A program made the position numbers and the translations under genes. Of a stretch of DNA of 64,000 nt, positions 36,610 through 46,432 are shown piece after piece. Position 1 is the first letter of the stretch, and every line of letters starts with the position of its first letter. The notes below the pieces were generated by a model. It was not told the origin of the DNA. It ran no database searches and saw nothing but the letters and a program-made list of their open reading frames with translations. Source of the DNA: Hyphomicrobiales bacterium (lineage in GTDB: Bacteria; Pseudomonadota; Alphaproteobacteria; Rhizobiales; Rhizobiaceae); assembly GCA_900467745.1 (NCBI GenBank), contig UBQW01000006.1, positions 1 through 64,000 of the forward strand. Reading direction: 5' to 3'.

Positions 36610-36665
36610 TATCGCAATTTGCGATACCACCTTAGCGCGGATGATTGCCCATAGCAAGTTGCTAT
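36610..36665 (-). promoter_or_regulatory. higBA promoter with two operator dyads
   Basis: TATCGCA-ATT-TGCGATA (36610-36626) and ATAGCAA-G-TTGCTAT (36651-36665) are both perfect dyads in the 60 bp upstream of higB. On the minus strand TTGCTA inside the distal dyad and TAAGGT 17 nt later could be the -35 and -10. This fits autorepression by HigA. Confidence 0.65.
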
Positions 36666-36674
36666 ATTCGCAAC

Positions 36675-36705
36675 AAAAAAGCCCAGGAGCCAAAGCTCCC
36701 GGGCC
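36675..36705 (-). terminator. Terminator of the PPOX-like gene
   Basis: On the minus strand GCCCGGGAGC...GCTCCTGGGC is followed by TTTTTTG, 26 bp past the stop. Confidence 0.85.
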
Positions 36706-36730
36706 TCGATCGACTTCGCCGCAATCAATC

Positions 36731-37234
36731 TCAAGCAAACTGCAGATGCTGACGCACGCCGACATCCGGCATCTTGTCCTCGTCGAGATTGGCTTTGGCG
36801 ATTTCCCAGCCGAATTTCAGCTTGCTGCCGGTCGACACCCAGATTTCGGCGTCGTCGACATGCATGGCGAGCATCGTCAGTTTCGGGTCCTTCTTGCCGT
36901 CCTCGTACCAGGCGGCCACCACCGAGTTCCAGTATTCCTCGATCTTTGACGCATCCTGGCGAACCTCGATCTTCCCGGCGAGGCAGGCGTGGTAGTCGTG
37001 GTCCTTGCCGACCACGCAGAAATGAGCGCGCGTTCCAGGTTTGATCGCCCGCACGATCTCCGCGTCCGACTTGGTGTAGAACCAGATGGTATTGGTCTTG
37101 GGATCGGCGTTCGGCGCCATGGGCTGCATGTGCATGTCGGCGCCATCGACGCCGAGCATGCCGGCATGAATGTCGTTGACCTGATCCCAGAGCTGGCGTG
37201 CCGGGTGTTCCCGTGCCTCGTTGAAACTAGCCAT
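36731..37234 (-). CDS. Pyridoxamine-phosphate-oxidase-like flavin-binding stress protein
   Basis: The 167-aa product has the split-barrel FMN-binding fold of general-stress-protein-26 relatives. Visible features are the strand pattern TIWFYTKSDAEIVRAIKPGTRAHFCVVG, YHACLAGKIEV and a conserved aromatic C-terminus (SKLKFGWEIAKANL). It is cytoplasmic. True PdxH activity is unlikely, and flavin or F420-type redox roles are possible. It is monocistronic with its own terminator. Confidence 0.87.
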   Translation of the reverse strand: MASFNEAREHPARQLWDQVNDIHAGMLGVDGADMHMQPMAPNADPKTNTIWFYTKSDAEIVRAIKPGTRAHFCVVGKDHDYHACLAGKIEVRQDASKIEEYWNSVVAAWYEDGKKDPKLTMLAMHVDDAEIWVSTGSKLKFGWEIAKANLDEDKMPDVGVRQHLQFA

Positions 37235-37349
37235 AGCGCTTCCTTCCGTTTCGAATGGTCCGTGTTTGAAACGTCATCTCGCGGGCTTTGTTCCCCAAAG
37301 TGAAAACAGATGCTACGCTCCTGGTAACGTGGGGATATGGGGGATCGTC

Positions 37350-37793
37350 ATGCGCATAGCGGCATTGGTCACGCTGGGCTTCGCGTCGGTATTGTGTCTC
37401 GCATCGGTCTTGCCCGCCCGCACCGCCGATCGCAGCTTCATGCCCGACGAGAACGGCCAGATCGTTTTCGTCACCCCATCCAGGAACATCGGCTGCACCT
37501 ATATCCCGAAGGGCGGCACGGAGATGTACAAGCCCGATGACGGCGGCCCCGAGCTCGGCTGCGACCGCATCGAGCCGAAATACATCCGCCTGATCCTGTC
37601 CGCCTCGGGCAAGGCCTTCATCTTCGAGATGGAGGGCGACACCGCCTGCTGCAACGATGTCAACGTTCTCAACTACGGCGATCGCTGGAAGGCTGGACCA
37701 TTCACCTGCATGTCCGATGCGAGCGGCCTCACCTGCCGCCGCAAGGACGGCCACGGCTTCTTCGCGAGCCGCAACAAATACACCGTCGATTGA
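37350..37793 (+). CDS. Secreted cysteine-rich hypothetical protein (DUF6636-like)
   Basis: GGGGGA lies 6 nt upstream of the ATG. The 147-aa product has a signal peptide (MRIAALVTLGFASVLCLASVL) and a small domain with about six cysteines in NIGCTY, LGCDRIE, TACCND, FTCMSDASGLTCRR, ending GHGFFASRNKYTVD. This pattern resembles small exported DUF6636-type domains. The cysteines probably form disulfides in the periplasm. Function unknown. Confidence 0.75.
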   Translation: MRIAALVTLGFASVLCLASVLPARTADRSFMPDENGQIVFVTPSRNIGCTYIPKGGTEMYKPDDGGPELGCDRIEPKYIRLILSASGKAFIFEMEGDTACCNDVNVLNYGDRWKAGPFTCMSDASGLTCRRKDGHGFFASRNKYTVD

Positions 37794-37905
37794 CGCAGCG
37801 CCCCGACGCCGCGGCCATCCGGCACGCCTGTTTTCCCTTGAACGCGCCCCGTTTCACTCTTATAAGGCGGCCCATTCCCAACAATAAGACGTGAACAGGG
37901 GTGCC

Positions 37906-38652
37906 ATGGCTGGCCATTCACAGTTTAAAAACATCATGCATCGCAAGGGCCGTCAGGATGCCGTGCGGTCGAAAATGTTCTCCAAGCTCGCGCGCGAAAT
38001 CACCGTTGCCGCCAAGGCCGGTCTGCCCGACCCGACGATGAACGCCCGCCTGCGCCTGGCGATCCAGAACGCCAAGGCACAGTCGATGCCGAAGGACAAC
38101 ATCGACCGCGCCATCAAGAAGGCTGCCGGCGCCGACGGCGAAAACTACGATGAAGTGCGCTACGAAGGCTACGGCCCGGGCGGCACCGCGATCATCGTCG
38201 AAGCGCTGACCGACAACCGCAACCGCACCGCCTCCAACGTCCGCTCGATCTTCACCAAGGCCGGCGGCGCACTGGGCGAAACCGGCTCGGTATCCTTCTC
38301 CTTCGACCATGTCGGTGAGATCACCTACAAGCTTTCGGCCGGCGATGCCGACAAGATGATGGAAGCGGCGATCGAAGCCGGCGCCGACGACGTCGAGACC
38401 GACGAAGAAGGCCACTACATCACCTGCGGTTTCGAAGCCCTCGGCGAAGTCGCCAAGGCGCTGGAAGCCTCGCTCGGCGAAGCTGAAACCGTCAAGGCCG
38501 TCTGGCGCGCCCAGAACAACGTGCCTGTCGACGAAGAGCGCGCCCAGTCGCTGCTGAAGCTGATCGACAGCCTCGAGGACGACGACGACGTGCAGAACGT
38601 CTATTCGAACTTCGAAGTTTCGGAAGAAGTGCTGGCCAAGCTCTCGGCCTGA
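37906..38652 (+). CDS. yebC: YebC/PmpR-family transcription/translation factor
   Basis: The 248-aa product starts [15 protein letters not shown] at ATG 37906 after AGGGGT. The typical YebC architecture is complete: N-terminal three-helix domain with [17 protein letters not shown], then [24 protein letters not shown] and [17 protein letters not shown]. The family includes transcriptional regulators and factors that help ribosomes through proline stretches. In other rhizobia it lies just upstream of ruvC. Here ruvC is 8 kb further on. Confidence 0.96.
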   Translation: MAGHSQFKNIMHRKGRQDAVRSKMFSKLAREITVAAKAGLPDPTMNARLRLAIQNAKAQSMPKDNIDRAIKKAAGADGENYDEVRYEGYGPGGTAIIVEALTDNRNRTASNVRSIFTKAGGALGETGSVSFSFDHVGEITYKLSAGDADKMMEAAIEAGADDVETDEEGHYITCGFEALGEVAKALEASLGEAETVKAVWRAQNNVPVDEERAQSLLKLIDSLEDDDDVQNVYSNFEVSEEVLAKLSA

Positions 38653-38672
38653 TCACTTCCGATCGCAATCTT

Positions 38673-38706
38673 AAAAAACCGGCCCCGGAAACGCGGCCGG
38701 TTTTTT
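38673..38706 (+). terminator. yebC intrinsic terminator
   Basis: AAAAAACCGGCC...GGCCGGTTTTTT, a 12-bp perfect stem with a T-run, 20 bp after the stop. Confidence 0.95.
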
Positions 38707-38887
38707 GTTGTCCACAGGTCTATCCGCGTGAATCCTCACATACTTGGGTCCCGCGGTAACACGTCCGTGAACACGGGGTGTTTGTTAAGGCCTCGGTAAC
38801 CCTGGCCGCTTTGAATGCCGCCCATTCGCTCCAGCCGGTCTGCCTCAAGGCCAGCCTCACTTCATACTCTCGGCGGGAAAACGACCC

Positions 38888-39394
38888 ATGAAAAGACTAT
38901 CCCTTTCACTCTCCATCGCACTTGCAGGCACGCTCGCAGGCGCAGTCACCGCTCATGCGCAGCCATCCATGGTCAAGCAGTTCGACGATTGGGGTGTCTA
39001 TTCCTACGACCGTTCGGGCAAGACGGTGTGCTATATTCTGACAGTGCCGAAAACCATGCAGCCCGCCGCCGTGGATCATGGCCGCAACTATTTCGTGGTC
39101 GGCCGCGCGCCGGGCCGTGGCACCAATTACGAGCCGCAGGCGATCATGGGCTATGACCTGAAGCCCGGCTCGCGTGCCAAGGTGGAGATCGGCGGCAAGG
39201 AGTTCACCATGTTCACCAAGGGCTCGTCTGCCTGGGTGCTGGAAGAGACCAAGGAGCCTGATCTGATCGACTCCATGCGCGGCGGCAGCGACATGACCGT
39301 CGACGCCGTCTCGCGCCGCGGCACCGCCACCAGCTACACCTACTCGCTGAACGGCGTTACCGCAGCGCTGAAGCGCATGGCACAGTGCAACTGA
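38888..39394 (+). CDS. Invasion-associated locus B (IalB) family protein
   Basis: This 168-aa exported protein has a signal peptide ending near AHAQ (residue 25). The IalB core is evident: FDDWGVYSYDRSGKTVCYILT, the IGGKEFTMFTKGSSAWV segment and a final Cys (MAQCN) that may pair with the first. Bartonella IalB aids erythrocyte entry, but in free-living rhizobia the role is unknown. The 235 bp upstream contain the yebC terminator and no other feature I can name. Confidence 0.9.
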   Translation: MKRLSLSLSIALAGTLAGAVTAHAQPSMVKQFDDWGVYSYDRSGKTVCYILTVPKTMQPAAVDHGRNYFVVGRAPGRGTNYEPQAIMGYDLKPGSRAKVEIGGKEFTMFTKGSSAWVLEETKEPDLIDSMRGGSDMTVDAVSRRGTATSYTYSLNGVTAALKRMAQCN

Positions 39395-39439
39395 GCCGAT
39401 CGCAATGCGTAAGACAAAACTGACGAAGCGCATCTCGGC

Positions 39440-40057
39440 ATGAGGCGCGCTCGAAAGGACGGCATCCGCGTGCCGTCCCCTGCCCGCCTTGCTCGCGGCT
39501 GGAAGCGCACGGCGGCGATCTGCCTTGCCGGCATGGCGCTGGCCTGCACCTCGATCGCCGCCAATCCGCTGCTGTCGCAGCCCGCACCCGTCGCGGCCAA
39601 GGCCGACAATGGCCCAAAGGGTCGCGAGACCGGGCTGAAGGTTCCCCGCTTCGTGTCGCTGCGGTCGCGCGAGGCCCGCATGCGCGTCGGGCCCTCGCTC
39701 GATTACGGCATCGCCTGGATTTACCGCGTTGCCGGCCTGCCGCTGGAGATCACCGCCGAATACGGCAACTGGCGCCAGGTGCGCGACAGCGACGGCGTTT
39801 CCGGCTGGATGCACCGCGCGCTGCTGTCGAGCAACCGCACCGCCATCGTCGGACCTTGGCTATCGGCGCACGTGCCCCTTCGCGACGGACCGAGCAGTTC
39901 TGCCCGCAAGCTGGCCTCGCTGACCCCTCGCGTGCGCGTCGCGATCAGCGATTGCGATGGCAGCTGGTGCAAGGTGGATGTGACCGGCCATGATCTGGAC
40001 GGCTTCGTCAGGCAATCCGCGCTCTGGGGCGTCTATCCCAACGAGACGATCAAGTAG
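39440..40057 (+). CDS. Exported bacterial SH3-domain protein
   Basis: The 205-aa product has a basic N-terminus and one hydrophobic segment (ICLAGMALACTSIAA), a signal anchor or cleavable peptide. Two SH3-like repeats follow: RFVSLRSREARMRVGPSLDYGIAWIY...GNWRQVRDSDGVSGWMHRALL and AHVPLRDGPSSSARKLASL...CDGSWCKVDVTGHDLDGFVRQSALWGVYP. Such domains usually bind peptidoglycan in the periplasm. It starts 45 bp after the ialB-like gene, so the two may be co-transcribed. Confidence 0.88.
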   Translation: MRRARKDGIRVPSPARLARGWKRTAAICLAGMALACTSIAANPLLSQPAPVAAKADNGPKGRETGLKVPRFVSLRSREARMRVGPSLDYGIAWIYRVAGLPLEITAEYGNWRQVRDSDGVSGWMHRALLSSNRTAIVGPWLSAHVPLRDGPSSSARKLASLTPRVRVAISDCDGSWCKVDVTGHDLDGFVRQSALWGVYPNETIK

Positions 40058-40069
40058 AGGCTCAGACCA

Positions 40070-40157
40070 CCGCCATCAGGCGGCGGCCTGCATCCCGGTT
40101 GCTGCCGTCAGGCAGCAGCCTGCATCCCCCTCGCTGCCGTCAGGCGGCGGCCTTCAT
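40070..40157. repeat. Three 32-bp tandem hairpin units at the 3' end of the LLM gene
   Basis: Near-identical 18-bp blocks start at 40076, 40108 and 40140, period 32. Each forms a small hairpin (CCGCC-atca-GGCGG or GCTGCC-gtca-GGCAGC). The last block contains the real stop of the oxidoreductase. On the minus strand each unit spells ATG, a Lys or Gln codon, three Ala codons and TGA. Confidence 0.75.
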
Positions 40158-41135
40158 AAGCGTATTGAGCCCGGCGAACAGCTCGACCGACTTCAACCGC
40201 GCCTCGATATCGTGGATCGGCATCGAGATGATCAGCTCGTCGGCCTGTGTATCGCGCAGGAATTCTCCGAGCTTGGCCTCCGCCGTCTTCGGTGACCCGA
40301 CCACGGCGTAGCGCGGCGTATGCTCGACCGTCATCTTCTCCATCGGCGACCAGAAGCTCTCCATATCCTGGAGCGGCCTCGGGAACTGGCCACGCACGTT
40401 GCGGCGCAGGTTGACGAACTGCTGCTGCGCCGAGGTGAAGTGATACGCGGCCTCCTCGTCGGTCTCCGCCACCGATCCCATGACGCCGACCATCACATAG
40501 GGCTTGTCGAGCACGGCCGAAGGCTGGAACCGGTCGCGATAGATATCGAGCGCCTCCATCAGCGAGTCCGGCGCGAAGTGCGAGGCGAATGCGTAGGGAA
40601 GACCGAGCATGCCGGCGAGCTGCGCGCTGTAGAGGCTGGAGCCGAGCAGCCAGATCGGCACGTTGCTGTTCATCCCGGGTACCGAGAGGATCGCCTGGTT
40701 TTCGACCGGCGCGCCGAGCAGCTGCTGCAATTCGACGACATCGTTGGGGAAGCTGCTGGCATCGAGATTGCGGCGCAACGCCTGCGCCGTGCGCATGTCG
40801 GTCCCCGGCGCCCGCCCGAGCCCGAGATCGACACGCCCCGGAAACAGCGCCTCCAGCGTACCGAACTGCTCGGCGATCACCAGCGGCGAATGGTTCGGCA
40901 GCATGATGCCGCCCGAGCCGATCCTGATCCTTTTCGTGGCAGCCCCGACATGGCCGATGACCACGGCGGTGGCGGCACTGGCGATCCCCGGCATGCCGTG
41001 GTGTTCGGCCAACCAGAACCGGTTATAGCCGAACGCCTCGGCCCGCTGCGCCATCCGCGCCGAACTCTCCAGCGACTGCCTGATGGTGCTGCCTTCGGCA
41101 ACGGGTGAGAGATCGAGGATGGAGAAGGGAACCAT
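40140..41135 (-). CDS. LLM-class flavin-dependent oxidoreductase
   Basis: This 331-aa luciferase-like TIM-barrel enzyme starts [16 protein letters not shown] at ATG 41135. The frame to 41183 adds residues with no family likeness. Hallmarks are [16 protein letters not shown] (active-site His), [41 protein letters not shown] and a C-terminal [13 protein letters not shown]. It uses FMNH2 on an unknown substrate. Confidence 0.92.
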   Translation of the reverse strand: MVPFSILDLSPVAEGSTIRQSLESSARMAQRAEAFGYNRFWLAEHHGMPGIASAATAVVIGHVGAATKRIRIGSGGIMLPNHSPLVIAEQFGTLEALFPGRVDLGLGRAPGTDMRTAQALRRNLDASSFPNDVVELQQLLGAPVENQAILSVPGMNSNVPIWLLGSSLYSAQLAGMLGLPYAFASHFAPDSLMEALDIYRDRFQPSAVLDKPYVMVGVMGSVAETDEEAAYHFTSAQQQFVNLRRNVRGQFPRPLQDMESFWSPMEKMTVEHTPRYAVVGSPKTAEAKLGEFLRDTQADELIISMPIHDIEARLKSVELFAGLNTLMKAAA

Positions 41136-41209
41136 GGCGCGGCCTGTCGGTGGTTGGATTGGACACCGTATGTAGGTAGCCACACCGCTGGACCAAAGCT
41201 CTCACCGCG

Positions 41210-41243
41210 AAAAAGGCCCGCGCACGGCAACCGGCGCGGACCT
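41210..41243 (-). terminator. Aldo/keto reductase terminator
   Basis: On the minus strand AGGTCCGCGC...GCGCGGGCCT is followed by TTTTTC, 19 bp past the stop. Confidence 0.88.
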
Positions 41244-41261
41244 GTCATCGAGTTGGAGGGA

Positions 41262-42140
41262 TCAACCAGCCTTTGCCGATCCGATACCGTCGAGCTTGGC
41301 GACGGCATCAGCCGGCAGCACGAGATCGGCAACGGCGAGGTTCTCCCGCAGGTGTCCGCGCGACGAGGTGCCGGGGATAAGCAGGATGTTCGGCGCGCGC
41401 TGCAGCAGCCAGGCCAGCGCCACCTGCAACGGCGAGGCACCCAGCTCGGCTGCGACATCAGACAGCGTCGAGGACTGCAGCGGCGAGAAGCCGCCGAGCG
41501 GGAAGAACGGCACATAGGCCGTCCCCTCGCCCGCAAGCTTTTCGATCAGCGCATCGTCGCCGCGATGGGCAAGATTGTACTGGTTCTGCACGCAGACGAT
41601 CTCGGCGATCTTGCGCCCGTCTGCGATCTGCTTGGCGGTAACGTTGGAGAGGCCGATATGCTTGACGAGGCCCTGGCGCTGCAGGTCCGCAAGCACCGTC
41701 AGCGGCTCTTCCAGCGAGCCCTCGGCCGGGCCATGCACATCGAACATGGCGCGCAGATTGACCACCTCGATCGCATCGAGGCCGAGGTTCTTGAGGTTGT
41801 CGTGGACCGCCTGCGTCAGCGCCTCTTTCGAAAAGGCCGGGTTCCAGGATGCATCCGCCCCGCGCACCGCGCCGATCTTGGTGACGATCACGAGGTCGTC
41901 CTTATAGGGATGCAGCGCTTCCTTGATGATCTGGTTGGTGACGTGCGGTCCGTAGAAATCGCTGGTATCGATATGATCGACCCCGCTCTCGACAGCCTCG
42001 CGCAGCACCGCCACCGCTTCCGCGCGATCTCTCGGCGGCCCGAAGACGCCCTTGCCGGCAAGCTGCATGGCACCGTAGCCGAGCCGTTTGACGGTGCGGT
42101 TGCCGAGTTTGAATGTTCCGGACTTCTCAAGATTGGACAT
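41262..42140 (-). CDS. Aldo/keto reductase family oxidoreductase
   Basis: This 292-aa NADPH-dependent TIM barrel follows GGAG. The catalytic Asp/Tyr/Lys set lies in HIDTSDFYGPH and IVTKIGA. The usual catalytic HxxD position reads NLRAMF, a departure from the common YxxHRxD. Cofactor contacts appear in the C-terminal IPGTSSRGHLRENL. Substrate unknown. It is downstream of an MFS pump gene on the same strand, 111 bp away. Confidence 0.9.
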   Translation of the reverse strand: MSNLEKSGTFKLGNRTVKRLGYGAMQLAGKGVFGPPRDRAEAVAVLREAVESGVDHIDTSDFYGPHVTNQIIKEALHPYKDDLVIVTKIGAVRGADASWNPAFSKEALTQAVHDNLKNLGLDAIEVVNLRAMFDVHGPAEGSLEEPLTVLADLQRQGLVKHIGLSNVTAKQIADGRKIAEIVCVQNQYNLAHRGDDALIEKLAGEGTAYVPFFPLGGFSPLQSSTLSDVAAELGASPLQVALAWLLQRAPNILLIPGTSSRGHLRENLAVADLVLPADAVAKLDGIGSAKAG

Positions 42141-42251
42141 GATCTTTCTCCGTTTCGATCAAGACGAGAAATAGGTCAGTCTGGTTCCATCGATAAGACA
42201 GGACAATCCGCACGGGCTGTTCGGCATTTCGGACAGTAAGTTGATATCCGC

Positions 42252-43481
42252 TCACGGCGAAGACGGAACAGGAACCGCCTCGGGCTTGCCGAACCGCAAT
42301 CCGCAGACGAGCGGCACGCTGACCGCGTAGACGACGATGACGGACAGCCAGATCGCGCCGGGCCATTGCGCCCTGACGAGAAAGTAGATGCTGGAGAAGC
42401 CAAGCGGCGTGACGATCGAGGCAAGGCTCACGGCCGATGACAATACGCCCTGGAACCGTCCCTGCTGGCTCTCGTCGACCTGGCGCGTCGCCAGAGATTG
42501 CAGCGCCGGAACGCCGATGCCGCCGAGCGCGAAGAGCGGCATGATCGCAAAGATCATCCACCCCTGCGTGGCAAACGCCATGACGACGAGCGACAGACAA
42601 GCGCTGGCGACACCGGTCAAGATGGCGCCGCGTTCGCCGAGCAGCTTGACGGCGGGCCCCGGAAGGAAGGCCTGGGCGAGCGTCTGGCAGACACCGAAGG
42701 TGCCGAGCGAGAGGCCGACCCACAGACCGTTCCACTGAAAGCTGTCCGCACCCCATAGCGCCCAGCAGGTGCCGTAGACCTCGCCCGTGGCGCTGAAGAC
42801 GAAGAAGATGAGGACGATGGGCAGCAGGCTCTTCATGGAAAAGAGCCAATGCAGCGGCCGCAGCGGGTTCAATGCCGCAAGATCGATCTTCTCCCGGCTG
42901 GGCTTGCGCGATTCCGGCAGCATCAGGAAGGCGAGAAGCAGGTTGCAGCCGTTGAGCACCGCGGCCGCGATGAAGGGCAGCCGCAGCCAATAATCGCCCA
43001 GCGCGCCGCCGAGCACCGGACCGACAATGAAGCCGGCCCCGAACATCGCGTTGATGAGACCGAAGCGGCGGGCGCGTTTGTCCTCGGGCGATATGTCGGT
43101 GATATAGGCCGACGCGACGGAGACATTGGCGCTGGTGAGCCCGGCGATGGCGCGGCCGAGAAGCAGCATCCAGAGGCTGGGCGCGAAGGCGAGGAACAGG
43201 TAGTTGATGGCCGCGCCGCCAAGCGAGATCAGAAGCACTGGCCGCCGGCCGAGCCGGTCGCTGAGCGAGCCGAGCACGGGCGCGAAGATGAATTGCATGG
43301 CCGCGTAAAGCGCGGTCATGATGCCGATGGTGGAGGCGACGTTTTCGGTGTGGGTGACGTCCTTGAGCAGCGCAGGAAGGATGGGAAAGATAAGCCCGAT
43401 GCCGACGGCATCGAGAACGATGGCAGTGAAGATGACGAGAAGTGGTCTGGTAGATGATGAGGTCACAGATTGTGTGGTCAT
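42252..43481 (-). CDS. TetA-like MFS drug efflux transporter
   Basis: The 409-aa product starts MTTQSVTSSSTRPLLVIF at ATG 43481 and has twelve predicted membrane helices. The DHA1 signature between helices 2 and 3 is intact (GSLSDRLGRRPVLL), and motif C is present in helix 5 (GFIVGPVLGGALGD). Closest in look to class A/30-type tetracycline/H+ antiporters. Actual drugs cannot be told from sequence. No tetR is adjacent, although a perfect dyad sits 143 bp upstream. Confidence 0.85.
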   Translation of the reverse strand: MTTQSVTSSSTRPLLVIFTAIVLDAVGIGLIFPILPALLKDVTHTENVASTIGIMTALYAAMQFIFAPVLGSLSDRLGRRPVLLISLGGAAINYLFLAFAPSLWMLLLGRAIAGLTSANVSVASAYITDISPEDKRARRFGLINAMFGAGFIVGPVLGGALGDYWLRLPFIAAAVLNGCNLLLAFLMLPESRKPSREKIDLAALNPLRPLHWLFSMKSLLPIVLIFFVFSATGEVYGTCWALWGADSFQWNGLWVGLSLGTFGVCQTLAQAFLPGPAVKLLGERGAILTGVASACLSLVVMAFATQGWMIFAIMPLFALGGIGVPALQSLATRQVDESQQGRFQGVLSSAVSLASIVTPLGFSSIYFLVRAQWPGAIWLSVIVVYAVSVPLVCGLRFGKPEAVPVPSSP

Positions 43482-43876
43482 GGCGTGTTCCGATCGAACG
43501 CAAGCGCACGAGCGCACGCGGCGCCGATGGCTCACGATAGGGCCTGACGATGCAGGCGATGATGTTTGGGAACGCTGGCCGATCGATACCTGAGGCGGCA
43601 TGGATGGCGTGTGCTTGACCGCATGGACGACAATTCGTCCACCTGTTTTACTCCGCCACTGAGCGGATCAAGGAAAGCGGTCGCTTTTCGCGATGCGCTT
43701 ATTTACGCCAATCATGCGCTTGCGGCAAGTGGCTCGCCGGCAGCTTCAGCCGGACGGCTGGCTGACCCGGGCCGAGCATTCGGATGGGGCTGATATCGCC
43801 CGCAGCCGGCCCTTGAGCATGCACAGGTCCGGCACCGCCGCTTCAACCGTGAGAAGCGGCGGCCGCAATGCATATC
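43482..43876. other. Intergenic region between MFS pump and chemoreceptor
   Basis: These 395 bp include the perfect dyad at 43624-43641. Frames here show no resemblance to a TetR-type regulator on either strand, and no RNA gene is evident. Confidence 0.45.
43624..43641. promoter_or_regulatory. Operator-like dyad upstream of the MFS gene
   Basis: TGGACGA-CAAT-TCGTCCA is a perfect 7-bp inverted repeat. Its size suits a dimeric TetR/MarR-type repressor, but no such gene is in the window. Confidence 0.5.
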
Positions 43877-46189
43877 TTACCCACGCCGCCTAAGCACATG
43901 CACCTCTGCGCTGTGCTGATGCTCACCCTGCGCCAACGTGAAATTGGCGAGCTGGCGATCCATCTCCACGGCCTCTGTGGCAAGCAGATGGATGGCCGCC
44001 GTGCTTTCCTCGACCATCGCCGCGTTCTGCTGCGTCATCTGATCGAGCTCGGCAACCGCCGTATTGATCTGGCGCAACGTTTCGGCTTCCTCGCGGGTGG
44101 CATCCATGATCTCGCTGATCTGGCCGTTGATCGCCTCGACGTGACCGCCAATGCCCGTCAGCGCCACACCGGCTCGCTCGACCAGCGAGACGCCGGCCTC
44201 GACCTCATGCGTGGATTTCTGCAGCAGATGCGAGATCTCCTTGGCGGCACCCGACGAACGCTGCGCAAGCTCGCGCACTTCCTGCGCGACGACCGCAAAG
44301 CCCTTGCCGGCTTCACCGGCGCGTGCCGCCTCGACGCCGGCGTTCAGCGCCAGCAGATTGGTCTGGAAGGCGATGGAATCGATGACCGAGATGATCGAGT
44401 TGATCTGCCGCGACGATGCCTGGATCGCCTCCATGGCCGCGATCGTGTCGCGCATGATCTGGCCGGAACCCGATGTCTCGCGCTTGGCGTCGCGGGCGAT
44501 CCGCTCGGCCTCTTCGGCGCGCGCAAGCTGCGAGCGGACCGACTGGGTAATCGCATCGATGGCGCTTGCCGTCTCGGTGATCGACGCCGCCTGCCGTTCG
44601 GTGCGACCGGCAAGATCATCCGAACCGGCGCGCATCTCTTCCGAGCCCGAACGCACCGCCGCCGAATTGCCGCCGATCGCCGTCATCGTGTCGCTGAGCG
44701 TCGCCAGCGCCTGGTTGAAATTGTGGCGCAGCCCCTCGAGCTCGTTCGGGAAGCGACGGTCGATCTGATAGGCGAGATCGCCGTTCGCCAGATGCAGCAG
44801 ACCTTCGTCGATCGCCTCGACCACCTCCTGCAGCGTCTTCGCCTCCGCCTCGCGCTCGGCCATGTGTTGCTGTCGGTCGCGGTCGGCCCGTTCGCGCGTC
44901 TCCGCGCTGGCTGCTTCCAGCGTGCGGCTGTCGATGAGCGACTGCTTGAAGCGGGCGAGCGCCTTGGCCATCGTGCCGATCTCGTCGTGGCGGTTCTGGC
45001 TGCCGATCTCGACCTCGAGATCACCATCGGCCACCGCACGCGTGACGCCGGCAAGCTTGGCGAGCGGCGAAAACAGCATCTTGGTGATGATCCCAGTCGC
45101 GATGGCCATGACCACGAGCACGCCGCAGCCGATCATCGTCAACAGCATCGCGATTTCAAGCGAACCGGCATTGATCTCGCTGAGCCGCATGCTCTCGACC
45201 ACCAGATAGCGCGCATCCTGATAATCGACGGGCTTCACATAGGCGCGCGCGGCGCCATCGGCGCGGCTGAAATCGTTGACCGACATCGCGGGATTGGCAA
45301 ACGCATCCTTCAGGAAGGTGAAGGGCGCGGTATCGAGCGTCGCCAACCGGCCGGCCTCGTTGACCGTGACCGCCGACCCATCCTCGGAAACAATCGCCGC
45401 CTGCGCCGTGCTGCCGGCAACGATGCCCTTGGAAAGGATGCTGGCGACGACATCGTCGCGCACCTTAAACAGCATCACGCCCTTCGGCTGTCCGAGCTTG
45501 ACGACAGGCACGGCATAGAAGATCGCCGACGCGCCGTTCGCATCCACCCGCAGGCCGGAGAAGCCGGCGGGCGCGCCGTCGTCGGTCGCTTTGGCGGTGT
45601 TTTCGATCGCCTTGGCAAAGGCAAGGCCGGCGCCGGTCGATTTCCACGCATCCGACTTCAGGTTCTCGGCGAAATCGTCGTTCTTCTTGTAGGAATAGAG
45701 CACGAAGCCATCGAGATCGGCGATCAGGAGATCGCTGAACGGAGTGTTCTGCAGATCGCGCGCGACCTCGCCCTGGGTCTTCTCATGGTTGGAATAATAG
45801 AAACCGCTCGGCGCATCCGGCTTCACCAGCTTCTCGCGCTCGCCGGCTGGGTTCGGATTGTCGGTGATGAACACCTTCTTGAGCTCGGCACGCACATCGC
45901 CCGAAGTCTTCTCGATCGTCTTCCAGCCGCTCTTCAGGCTGGTGATCGACATCTGCAGCGCTTCGATGCGGGCGATCGAATTGGCCTGGTTTTCCAGCTG
46001 CGCCAGCTGATCATGCAGCATGTCGCCGCGAAAGATCAGCACGCTCTCCTTGGCCTTCAGCGCCTGCTCGCCGGAAATCCGGCTGCTGGCGAAATAGGCG
46101 AGACAGTTGATGGCGGCGATCGACAGCGCCGTCAGCAGAATGAAAGTAGCAATGACCTTGAAGGACAGCGACTGGAATCTCTGAACCAT
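43877..46189 (-). CDS. Methyl-accepting chemotaxis protein
   Basis: This 770-aa chemoreceptor starts [13 protein letters not shown] at ATG 46189. There is a membrane helix near 12-34, a periplasmic double-Cache-like sensor (about 35-360), a second helix ([22 protein letters not shown]), a HAMP domain, a second HAMP-like segment ([22 protein letters not shown]) and a signalling domain with the conserved hairpin tip [31 protein letters not shown]. The C-terminus lacks the enteric NWETF tether. Ligand unknown. Confidence 0.95.
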   Translation of the reverse strand: MVQRFQSLSFKVIATFILLTALSIAAINCLAYFASSRISGEQALKAKESVLIFRGDMLHDQLAQLENQANSIARIEALQMSITSLKSGWKTIEKTSGDVRAELKKVFITDNPNPAGEREKLVKPDAPSGFYYSNHEKTQGEVARDLQNTPFSDLLIADLDGFVLYSYKKNDDFAENLKSDAWKSTGAGLAFAKAIENTAKATDDGAPAGFSGLRVDANGASAIFYAVPVVKLGQPKGVMLFKVRDDVVASILSKGIVAGSTAQAAIVSEDGSAVTVNEAGRLATLDTAPFTFLKDAFANPAMSVNDFSRADGAARAYVKPVDYQDARYLVVESMRLSEINAGSLEIAMLLTMIGCGVLVVMAIATGIITKMLFSPLAKLAGVTRAVADGDLEVEIGSQNRHDEIGTMAKALARFKQSLIDSRTLEAASAETRERADRDRQQHMAEREAEAKTLQEVVEAIDEGLLHLANGDLAYQIDRRFPNELEGLRHNFNQALATLSDTMTAIGGNSAAVRSGSEEMRAGSDDLAGRTERQAASITETASAIDAITQSVRSQLARAEEAERIARDAKRETSGSGQIMRDTIAAMEAIQASSRQINSIISVIDSIAFQTNLLALNAGVEAARAGEAGKGFAVVAQEVRELAQRSSGAAKEISHLLQKSTHEVEAGVSLVERAGVALTGIGGHVEAINGQISEIMDATREEAETLRQINTAVAELDQMTQQNAAMVEESTAAIHLLATEAVEMDRQLANFTLAQGEHQHSAEVHVLRRRG

Positions 46190-46267
46190 GGAAAAACTCG
46201 AACCCCTTCCGGAACGGCTGATACCGACGGGGCTGGCGCCCCACAGGCAGGCCTGAAAACAGAACAC

Positions 46268-46432
46268 GGGAAGCCTTCACTCAAGAAAGCTGGCTCCTCT
46301 CATCTCTTGTGGATCATAAGTTACCGAGGGAATTTAAATTCACGTAAATGAGCCCTGACAAAAACACCGGGATGTTTTTGTTTTGTTCACATATTGATGG
46401 CAGTTATCGCTGATCTGCAATAGGATTACCGC
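46268..46432. other. Divergent promoter region with hairpin
   Basis: CAAAAACA (46359-46366) and TGTTTTTG (46373-46380) form a perfect 8-bp dyad between the chemoreceptor and ruvC. It may be an operator or a terminator-like element. Confidence 0.35.

Noticed and set aside
42127-43509. 460-aa minus-strand ORF overlapping the MFS gene in another frame
   Set aside because: Arg/His-rich composition and lack of membrane helices show it is a frame shadow of the transporter.
43868-46351. 827-aa plus-strand ORF
   Set aside because: It is antisense to the chemoreceptor, whose signalling domain is canonical.
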